Below, one piece after another: positions 42,797 through 50,842 of a stretch of DNA of 64,000 nucleotides (the stretch's first letter is position 1; every line of letters begins with the position of its first letter). Position numbers and translations under genes: made by a program. Origin of the DNA: Limnomonas spitsbergensis (lineage: Eukaryota > Chlorophyta > Chlorophyceae > Chlamydomonadales); the NCBI GenBank assembly GCA_037349105.1, contig JAYJMM010000092.1, forward strand, positions 682,001-746,000, given 5' to 3'. The notes under the pieces are model-generated. The model saw nothing but the letters and a program-made list of their open reading frames with translations. It did no database searches and was not told where the DNA came from.

Positions 42797-43432
42797 CGCG
42801 ATGGTTGCTTCAGGTCCGTGGCGGACTTCTTCCCCACAGAGTGGCGGACGCCTACGGGCGAGCTCAGTGTCTACACACTGGCCGCGGATGCGCAACGCGT
42901 TAAGCTGCGGCTGGGATTTCTAGATGATAGACACGGTGCTACGCTCGGAGGGCTAGATCCACGGCCTGTCGGGTAGCGAGCCGGGCAGGACGGGAGATCA
43001 CTTACCGCGTAAAGCGGGGGTTGCCGCAGACGCTGACCGTAGACGTAGTCCTAGGTTGAGTCGGGCTTCCCGCTAGGGAGTCTTGAGCTTGCTATGTCGG
43101 CTGAGTAGCTGAACTAGGCTTGACTGTAATTGGGGTACTGACTTAATGCTCTTCACTGGGCTTTATCCTGGACAAAGGCCGGTGCTGTTTACAATTAGAG
43201 GTCTGTCCACTTAAAAAGGAACGAAGTAAGTGTCAAGCGTGCAAGCCGGGATTCAAAGGTCCCGGCAAGCCCTATTTACTGAGTACGGGAAATCCTGCCT
43301 CGGACCTTCCCGAAAGTGGGAAGCTGGGCTCCTAACCCTAAAAAGGGGGCTCCGCAGGGAAGCTGCGGAGTCTACGGGGACGCATCAGCGGTCCCTACGG
43401 TTTTGGCACGTATACTGCATTATACCGTGACA
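42797..43432. repeat. Split direct repeat x, terminal copy
   Basis: It is identical by eye to 37433-38068 and ends GACA at the element border. Beyond it lies the last part of Q1's C-tract (CCCCCCCTCG) and then the Q1 target duplication. Confidence 0.95.
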
Positions 43433-43442
43433 CCCCCCCTCG

Positions 43443-44372
43443 CCTTACCCCTACACAAGTGAGGGTTAAGTGACCGGCTCATCAGCAAGGCAGTTAAGCA
43501 CCATGACCATCATCCCAACCAGACTGCTGGGCGCCCACTCTGCTGAGCCTTTTTAACAGGGCCCATTGCAGGTGTAGCTCTAAGACATGGCATGGATCAT
43601 AATTACTGGTACTAATCGAGGAGGGGGGGGGCAAAAAACAAAACTGGGGACCCCATGCCCAAAATAAATCGAGCACTTAAGCCTACCACCCTCCCACCCA
43701 CCAGCCTCCGGAACCCATTGAAATTCAAGTATCTCAGTCAAATTCAAAATTACAGGGCATGTAAGGGGTGTTTTTATCAGCCCGCCAAGGCGCTTCTACT
43801 GGTATATTTCAATTCGTTAGGTGATGACATGCCAACAGTTAAATTTGGCTCGGCTCAGCCAGGCTATGGAGTACCGACTACTGCCCGCTATCGATCACAT
43901 GTTTCCAGAAGGCAGATGGCCTGGATGCCTGTGGCAATGCGATGGCATCAGCCTTCATCTTGGCCATGAGCTCCTTCACTGCCAAGGCGCAACATCTGGC
44001 GAGGGAGGCGACGCCGTTACGGTAAATTAAGCTACATTTTAGGATGTAAATGGACTTATGTTGGCAAGAAGAACACAGAGGTGCCGCTGCCAGCCTCAAC
44101 AGACCTCAAGAAATAAATATACGAAGTTTGGGGGGGGGGAATATTGGATTTTTTAGGAGACCCCCCCCCCCAACTTTGCCCCCCCATATCTCCCATCCCC
44201 CTGGGCTCTACAAAAAAGGGGCACGGGGTCGATGTTCTGTTTTTGCCCCTCCCTCGGTAATAATGCTAATACTGCAGCTACGCAGGGAGGCAGGGATTTC
44301 AAACAGGGGACAAGCCAGGGGCAACTGATGCAAAAGCCTGCAGCTTACTGGCCGCCCATGTGCCGTCTCCTC
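43443..44372 (-). repeat. Repeat P, second copy, right part (split by Q2)
   Basis: 43443-43616 is the reverse complement of about 11316-11487 (TACACAAGTGAGGGTTAAG, CCAACCAGACTGCTGGGCGC, TAGCTCTAAGACATGGCATG). 44265-44372 continues as the complement of about 11195-11310 (GGCAGGGATTTCAAACAGG, CAGGGGCAACTGATGCAAAA). The two parts are separated by Q2. Confidence 0.82.
43617..44256. mobile_element. DNA transposon Q2, 640 bp, related to Q1
   Basis: The left end is CGAGGAGGGGGGGGGCAAAA. The right end, on the other strand, is CGAGGGAGGGGCAAAAAC. The flanks are GTACTAAT and GTAATAAT, an 8-bp duplication with one mismatch. The uninterrupted P copy has GTAAGAAT there. The interior contains CCCAACTTTGCCCCCC and TCCCATCCCCCTGGGC, which also occur inside Q1 (35200-35250, opposite strand) and near 48470-48520. 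It is non-coding and MITE-like. Confidence 0.75.
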
Positions 44373-44379
44373 TGCACAA

Positions 44380-44980
44380 AAAAGCTATTCAAATATTATA
44401 AAAAAAACTAAAAGCGGGGAGGCCCTCCACCAAGAATTAAATTTGGGTCCCAGGACGGTAACACGCTTTCGAGAATCAACGTTATATGATTTAAAAGCGC
44501 TTGATTTAAGCATTCAGCGCGAGTTCCAACGCTCTAATTAACTTTTACATCGACGCTTCAACGAGCGAGAAAATGCGTGGAAGCGGGTGGTGGAACCTAG
44601 GCTGGTTTCAGGCGAGGTATGAAGATGCGTGATGACTGATGAAGATGTGCGATAGGTTCGAGGGGGGGGGGGCCGAGGCTTCCGTTTTGGCTCGAAGGTC
44701 GAAAAGAATCTCCGGAGAGAAATCCCGAAGCTTTCTCACGCTCCCAGATACGTGCGCATTCATGCACACTTCAGAATCGAAGCAGTGCCAAGCTCCCCCC
44801 TTGGCCCTTTGCATGGGACCCCTCCAGCTGCCCACAATGCACCAGCCTTCCAGCCAGCAAAGAAACAAAGCTGCCTGCATGGCCATGTTTGTGCATGCCT
44901 CCAACTGTATCCCAGCCGCTCAGCCAGGTCTTGAGCACATTTGCCTTGATGCGCGCATGCCCATGCGCTCACATGCCTAG
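44380..44980. other. No gene recognised
   Basis: There are short frames on both strands only. The sequence next to the hAT element is rich in GCATGC(C/A)CATGC words. Confidence 0.4.
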
Positions 44981-44984
44981 CATG

Positions 44985-45789
44985 TAGGGCTGGCCGATGG
45001 CGTATATGGAAATATTCGTATATACGTATATACACCGTATATACGTGTATATTTGAGCCCCATATACGTGTATATGTTTGAAATGCGTATATACGGCATG
45101 CCGTATATAGTCAAATTTGAAAGCGCGCGTCCTGCTCTGCTCTGCGCATTTGCTCGTTATCCACGCTGCATCAGCGTTCGCGTTTATTTTTCTTCTCAAA
45201 GGTCGCTGGGGCGAAGCCCCCAGAGTCACCACGTAATAACGTATCAGTCCGTCCGTCAGTCCGTCTGCCTGAAGTTTCCGGAACGTCCCGGAAACTTTGT
45301 GCGCTGCAACGCAAATCCACCGGCTATATTCATACAGGATATTCCTGTCAGACCTCAAAGGCCTAGGTGCAGAAATGAGAAACTCAGCTACCAAGGCTGG
45401 ATCTCACAACGGATAACGAACGTGAGGTGTCAGAAGGCAGAAGGTGCTCGCCGGGATGCTGCTGGACAAACAACATGAATCAGTACTGGCCACCATGCGA
45501 GCAGACCTCAAGACTGCGCAGTGCTATGCCATCACCATAGACAGCTGGCCGCTATCCCGATACTTGATTTGTTGCTGTATTTGAGCTGAATTTGAGGCTG
45601 ATATGAGTAAACTCATTTTTTTTTATTGATGAAGTGATAGGTGGAAGTCAAGCCATGAAATGCCCTAGGTTTCAAGGCTTTTAAAGATTTGTAGGTCCCC
45701 ATATACGTATACGTATACGGTATATACGCGTATACACGTATATACGTGTATATTTATTTCGGTAGAATATACGGTATATGCCAGCCCTA
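44985..45789. mobile_element. Deleted hAT transposon with 8-bp target duplication
   Basis: The ends are TAGGGCTGGC and GCCAGCCCTA, flanked by exact 8-bp duplications CTAGCATG at 44977-44984 and 45790-45797. Both hallmarks are typical of hAT elements. Subterminal regions are dense in GTATATACG/CGTATATAC words (45001-45115 and 45700-45780), possibly transposase-binding repeats. At 805 bp it is too short for a full transposase and keeps only a fragment. Confidence 0.9.
45456..45584 (+). pseudogene. hAT transposase fragment
   Basis: This 42-codon frame reads LLDKQHESVLATMRADLKTA followed by QCYAITIDSWPLSRYL and a stop. The TIDSW segment matches the region around a catalytic Asp in hAT transposases (usually T-x-D-x-W). 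Its position inside hAT ends supports the call. The rest of the transposase is deleted. Confidence 0.7.
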
Positions 45790-45797
45790 CTAGCATG

Positions 45798-46385
45798 CAC
45801 ACGCGCATGCCCATGCACGCACATGCCAAGTGTGCACACGCGCATGCCTGTTGAAAGAGGATGGCCTTCACCAGTTTTTGGCTCTGCTTTGTTCAGGTCC
45901 GAAGCGGTCATGCATGGAGAACAAAAAACCACTGACGCATTTGCAAAAGCTGCCGCTCCCATCGGAGAATGCGCAGTTGTCATGCACCACCGCATACTCC
46001 AAGCGAAACAAACTTTGTTGTGCTTCATCGGGCTGCCAGCAACGTTTGATATATATGCACATCAGGCACCCATGACACCAACAATAACTGGGAGGGGTCC
46101 TCTCAGTTGCACCAGGGCATCTTGACTGAGCAGTGTCGTGGCGGGAGAAGGGATGACCAGATTCCCAGCGGTGCACAGGGGAGGACATGAATTGCAGAAC
46201 GCTCTAGACGGAAATGCAGTTAATGATGCTGGATTGCGGGCCATGACATGGGGGGATGTGCTGCAGTGGGACGCGGGGAGGTAGGGCCAGGCGTGGAGAT
46301 ACAGGTGCTGTGGGGCATGAGGGCGCGTGAACTGCAAATGACCCCTAACAGAAGTTGCAGTTCACTGACGCTGTGAGTCTGACGG
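45798..46385. other. No gene recognised
   Basis: Overlapping frames of similar quality exist on both strands. None has a motif or splice structure I can defend. Confidence 0.4.
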
Positions 46386-46389
46386 TGCT

Positions 46390-46690
46390 GCCATATACGA
46401 GTCTGCTTTCCCTGCCCTTGCTGCGGCTGCTGATCCTACTGCTGCACTGGCGAATGCATCAGCAGCTGCTGCCGCTGCCCCCGCGGTGGCTCCCACGCGT
46501 CGATGGGTGCCCTCGCTCGCGACCCGCAAGCTGCGCATGGACGCGCCCAGCTGGACGCCGGGCCTGCCTGTGGACAGCTTTGTGAAGCAGGGTCTGATGG
46601 CGCGGGCTGCGTTGGAGCAGGTGCGTGGGCGGCAGGACTCGCATGATTTCATGACTTGCAGGTCTCATGTAGGGTGTAGGGAGCCAAGTC
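46390..46690 (+). pseudogene. Inverted partial duplicate of zinc-finger gene exon 4
   Basis: The plus strand encodes YESAFPALAAAADPTAALAN, an Ala-rich linker, RRWVPSLATRKLRMDAPSW and TPGLPVDSFVKQGLMAR. It ends at a donor GAGCAG|GTGCGT. It parallels the minus-strand exon 4 of 28336-28821, including about 60 bp of the intron. The frame is intact and the changes are mild. The upstream half of the exon and the rest of the gene are missing. It is either a dead fragment or an exon of an undetected paralogue. Confidence 0.65.
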
Positions 46691-46699
46691 CGGCACTAG

Positions 46700-47260
46700 G
46701 CGAAGCACCAACGGCACATAGCCAGGGAGAATGGCTCATTGTGTGATTATTGGAGGAATCGCCCGGTATTCTATGAGCAGCAAATGGGACACAGCCTTGA
46801 CGAAGCCTGGGGTACTACACGTGGCTAACGTCATGGCTCGGCTGTCTGGGAGGTGTGGACTAAATGATAAATGACTGACTGCTGTGGTCTGGCTGCTGTG
46901 GACCCATGTGGATTGGATGGTGTGGACTGTGGTGGTGTGGTGGACTGGTTAGTGTGTAAAATGTATATTTTGTTTGAGTGGACGGGCTGGTGTGGCATGT
47001 TTGCTATCTTCACTGGATTTTGCTGTGGGTGTGCGTGACGGCTAGTTGGCTAGCATGAATTATGACTTGTGTGGACAGTGTGAGTAAAATGTTACCAGTC
47101 AGTGCTCCTGGGTATCGTGGGTTGACGAAGCTCGGTCTCCAACACTGTGACTAGTAGATCAGAGGTTACACATGCTTCGTGAGGTTGCGCATCTTCGCCC
47201 CCTGCACCCCCCCTACCTACGCCAAACGGGCGGTAACTTCTCACAAAAAAAACTAAGTAG
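46700..47260. other. TGGTGTGGACTG-rich low-complexity region
   Basis: TGGTGTGGAC and related words dominate 46840-46990. No gene is seen. Confidence 0.5.
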
Positions 47261-47264
47261 TTGA

Positions 47265-47760
47265 TACCAGAGGACGGCGCAGCGGTCAGCAGCGTGAGAC
47301 ATGCTGCTGATAGCGGTGCTGGGCAAGGTGGGATGGCGAGCATGTGGAGGAAGTGCTGCATGTTTGCATTTAATGCCCTAGCCAATGACGTTACACCTCT
47401 GGGCCCTGCTCAATAAGGCTTGGCCGCGTAGGCCTCCAGCTGTCAAGGTTGGCAGAAAAAGCCAACAGAAATCAAAACTAAAGAGAGAGGAGAAAGTGGG
47501 AAAGTAACGCACAGGACCCCCCCCCCAAAAAAGGGAAAGAGAGCTGATTCCCCCTAAAGAAACAAGTCCGACACCTGAGCTCCAGAAGAAAGTAGCCCTC
47601 AACAAATCCTACAACATCGTTCACAAAAACAAGAGCATCCCACCCATGTTCGGCTAGGTACAGCTGATGGAAATGTGTGGCACCCAGGGGGGTCCTGCCC
47701 ACCCTCGCTCCCTGCAACTGCTCCCTGGCTAAAGGGCACTGGCAGCAAGCGTGTTGTGCT
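47265..47760. mobile_element. Two head-to-tail-opposed LINE 3' fragments
   Basis: 47265-47385 is a plus-strand LINE zinc-finger segment (GAGGACGGCGCAGCGGTCAG ... GAGCATGTGGAGGAAG ... ATGCCCTAGCC). At 47387 a minus-strand fragment begins with the family tail (CAATGACGTTACACCTCTGG) and runs to the zinc-finger region at about 47760. The direct abutment at 47386 suggests that one copy inserted into the other. Confidence 0.65.
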
Positions 47761-47764
47761 TGTG

Positions 47765-48700
47765 TTTGCGGAGCTACCCCCCCATGCAATTATGGCATGC
47801 AACGATGTCATAGCATGCCATATTTTAGGTTCGAAATCGATAGCACTTGACGGGGGAATGCAACGATGTACTGTAAAACTGGATAGGGTTCGCGCACCCC
47901 TGTTTTGACTACCGGTAGTTTTTCAAAATCACTGCGCAGGCAAGAGAACACTCTTCTCCGCGCATGCGCAGACTCTGCGGATTTTAAAATAGTAAATTGC
48001 TGTACCGCGCAGCCGGTCCAAAAATGTTACTTAGTTACGTTAAATCACTTTAAGTCACTCGTAAATCAACTCCGCGCAGAGCCTACAGCCACTACGGTAC
48101 TTGTACGTAGAGCCAACTAAATAAAAAACCTAGTAAGATGCCTGAAAGAAAAGAAAACTGCAAGCAATTAGTGGACGGACGTCGAATCAATAAGTCGCGC
48201 TTTAGCGCTCGACTTTTTTTAGTTGGTACCGGAAAAACCACTCCGCGCACGCCTCAAAATAGTTGTTTCGGTCCGTGACAGACCGGTTGGCACCCCTGAT
48301 GTCATTTATTATTCTATCGCGCATCAAGTCCGTACACCTCAAAAAGTATTTAATTAATAGGAGAGTCAAACCGGGTCTACAGTAGTTATATTCTTAATGT
48401 GATGCCTAAAACAAATCAACAATTGTTTTTAATATTGCTAACAAATTGTCATTTTGGGGTAAACCCCCAGCCTTGCCCCCCAACTTTGCCGCCCCTTTTC
48501 AAACCCTCCCCCTGGGCCAAAAACAATTTATGATTAGATTTGACAAAAAGGGGGCCCAAAACCCGCCCTCCACGCAGTTTTATTTTTTGATCAACGTTGC
48601 TTTTTGTACCAAGTGTGAGAGGCAGAAACAAGAAAAAGGGCCCAAACAGAACTCGAGGGGATCCAAAACCTAGCTCTCGTCAAACCACACTTCCATGCCA
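47765..48700. other. Unassigned AT-rich stretch with a Q-like segment
   Basis: 48465-48600 shares CCCCCCAACTTTGCC and CCCTCCCCCTGGGCCAAAAA with Q1 and Q2 interiors, but no Q ends are visible. 47850-48330 has GCGCATGCGCAG and TCGCGCTTTAGCGCTCGA palindromes and no gene. Confidence 0.5.
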
Positions 48701-48704
48701 TTTT

Positions 48705-48930
48705 GCATGCTAGGCGGCCAGGTGGGCTAAGGCGAGGGTCGTGGATTCAAAAGTGTTTGGTTGAGAACCACCAAATATTGGAGGGAGACAGAAACTTGGC
48801 ACAATTTTGAGATGATTGACATGATTCTCCCTTTTACACCAGGGATTACCCCTGTTTTACAATGACAGATAAAATAAACTGTATTCCTCCCAAATGTAGA
48901 TATGGCAGGAACCTCTGCATTTAGCTAGAC
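48705..48930 (+). repeat. Dispersed repeat family 2, 3' portion
   Basis: TTTTGAGATGATTGACATGA, a CCCTTTTACACC block and GGAACCTCTGCATTTAG match 13145-13245. Confidence 0.65.
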
Positions 48931-49467
48931 TGAGACAGTCATTACAATCAGAGCTTCTCACATCGCCCACTGCATGGCAACCTAGTGATGCTTTGCGGGT
49001 TGTAAAAACTTCGCAAAGACACATATGCATCGATAATCTGAGTCCCCCCCCACGGTACGTTTCTTGGGCAGCCTTATGCCGCTGACAGTTGCGCTGTCCT
49101 GTAGCGGTGTCTAGTGTCTACCTTGCATGCATGTCAATGACGTTACACATGCTCGCATGCATGTCTCCCCTGCTTTGATGACAAAAACACCCTTCAGATG
49201 ACTGAAATATAATAATGTTCCTCGTCATAATTGAGCTTTGAATAGAGAGGGATACAAATAGGACACAAGAACAGTACAAGAGCCGTTATTTTGGGCCCTT
49301 TTGACGCCAGTATTTCTCTGCCGCTTTCAAGTCGACTGCAGGTCGAGTTGCACGAGGAAGTAAATGGCTATGAAACTTGACGTCAAAGAATAGTAGCAGT
49401 GAGGGAGACCGAGGCTGCAAGTGGAAATTGGATGGACTCTTGGAGAGGTGCTCATGGATGGTGCTTA

Positions 49468-49847
49468 TAACGGGTTCGGCTTACTTTGACACTTTTGAAC
49501 CCTGAATACATGAGGTATCCTTCGAAAACACGCTTTCTCAGGGTGCCTGCGTTGGCCTAGGGCGTTGGCAAGCATTCATATATAAGAATTATAATGCCTT
49601 ATAATTGGCCTAGCACTGCAATGGCTGGTCGACGAGACGCAAAGCGGCCATCTAGGTTTGGCGACGAGGAGATTCGCGCCTCGTCGACCAGCCATTGCAG
49701 TGCATGGCCAATTATAAGGCATAACGTTACGTATGTTTGAATGCTTGCCAACGCCCTAGGCTAACGGAGGCACCCAAAGAAAGCGTTTTGTTCGAACGAT
49801 ATTTCATACTCATGATTCAAAAGTGTCAAAGCAAGCCGAACCCGTTA
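49468..49847. mobile_element. Foldback MITE, 380 bp, TA-flanked
   Basis: Almost the whole element is one imperfect inverted repeat. The left end TAACGGGTTCGGCTTACTTT mirrors the right end AAAGCAAGCCGAACCCGTTA. Further inside, GGCCTAGGGCGTTGGCAAGC and CTGCAATGGCTGGTCGACGA each have complements on the other arm. About 45 bp form the loop. TA flanks both ends (49466-49467 and 49848-49849). It is non-coding. The arms differ mainly at 49575-49605 versus 49718-49735. Confidence 0.9.
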
Positions 49848-49849
49848 TA

Positions 49850-50840
49850 TACGGTATTTATAGCTGAATACCGGTAGCTGAATGTTCCGTCTTGCCGCTT
49901 GTAATAGCGCATGCGCGCAAGCTACCTACTGAAACCACCTGCAGACGTCCAGCTCTCCCGTCTTCTGGTTATAAGCGGAAACGGCAATAACAATTAGCCT
50001 GCCTGATCTAACGATCCCTGCTGTCACCCTCGCCCCAGGTATTCTGACGTGAGCGGTGATTGCTGCGATATTTGATTATGCTGCATCCTGATACATATTG
50101 CACCTGTTATACTTCCCCCAATCTCTGCTAGCCTCGAGCAATGGATCTTGGTACCTCTTCATCGGAGTATCTCCCCTGTCCAGCTCATTATAATGGGAGG
50201 CTGCCAGCGTTTGAACTGTTCTATATTCTGCGAGACGTCATGAAAGGGCCATCGTTGTTTACTATTGCAGGCGTCAGACAATCGATCTTTTCGATTTTCG
50301 CTGCGGAAGTACCACCTCATCGGATCTGGTAATCATCTGTGCGTCAGTACGCTCCCCCAAGATATTCATCGCTTTGGACTTCCCCCCTCAAGCTTCCAGT
50401 GCCCAATAGGTGAGAGAAGTTGAGGTGACTGATATTTTCAGAGTAGAGCACCCATGCCATACTAAAGCAATGCCCTTGCGAATGTGATGGGGTAGGAGCA
50501 TTAAAAAGCTCTCTTGATTGATGGTATGGCACGGAATGATGATATGGCACGGAAGCAGTGTTTACTACCCCCTCGCCTCCTCTTAAGGGCGAACTATCCA
50601 GGCTGCTCAAGTGTCATGAGTTTTGAAGGGAAGCATGGCAGCACATTTGCTGTGACTGTGCGCATTGTTTTGAATGACAACCTGCGTCAAGGCCTGTCCT
50701 ATGGCTTGAAGGACTCTTGCCGTGCTGATAGATGCCCTTCCCCCTTCTCTCCAGGGCATCCTCTCAGAGCCCATCCCAGGGTGACCGGTGGACCCACCCA
50801 CTAGCTTGTGCTTCTACCGCTCGCACTCCCGGTTCCGCGC
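49850..50840. other. Upstream region of the armadillo gene
   Basis: A small plus-strand frame at 50141-50332 (MDLGTSSSEYLPCPAHYNGR) may be a 5' exon or chance. No motif supports it. The remaining sequence has no recognised feature. Confidence 0.3.
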
Positions 50841-50842
50841 AC

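Larger units (their letters stand above)
37201..43432 (-). mobile_element. DIRS/PAT-like retroelement with split direct repeats, gag only
   Basis: On the minus strand the order is x (43432-42797), gag frame, y (38304-38070), x (38068-37433), y (37435-37201). This x-ORF-y-x-y arrangement is the split-direct-repeat layout of PAT/Ngaro-type elements, which integrate by tyrosine recombinase. I saw no mismatch between the two 636-bp x copies and two between the 235-bp y copies, so the insertion is young. Where y meets x they overlap by CGC, like a circular-junction trinucleotide. The termini are TGTC and GACA and form the palindrome GACAGCTGTC at 38065-38074. There is no target duplication, as expected. 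No reverse transcriptase, RNase H or recombinase frame is present, so the element is non-autonomous. Confidence 0.82.
35116..43442. mobile_element. DNA transposon Q1, split by a nested retroelement
   Basis: The left end reads CGAGGGGGGGGCAAAAAAAC. The right end, read inward on the other strand, is CGAG, a G-tract, then CAAAAAAAGG. It is interrupted inside its C-tract by the DIRS-like element at 37201-43432. An exact 8-bp target duplication flanks it (35108-35115 and 43443-43450). Without the nested insertion Q1 is about 2.1 kb. It carries the Cys/His-rich frame at 35740-36999 and no visible transposase catalytic domain, so it is probably non-autonomous. Eight-bp duplications fit hAT or KDZ/Zisupton-type elements. 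Family is undecided. Confidence 0.8.

Noticed and set aside
37201..43432. A conventional LTR retrotransposon with two long terminal repeats
   Set aside because: The repeats are arranged y-x-y...x, not as two complete copies at the ends. There is no tRNA primer site or target duplication, and the y-x junction overlaps by three bases, so the split-repeat model fits better.
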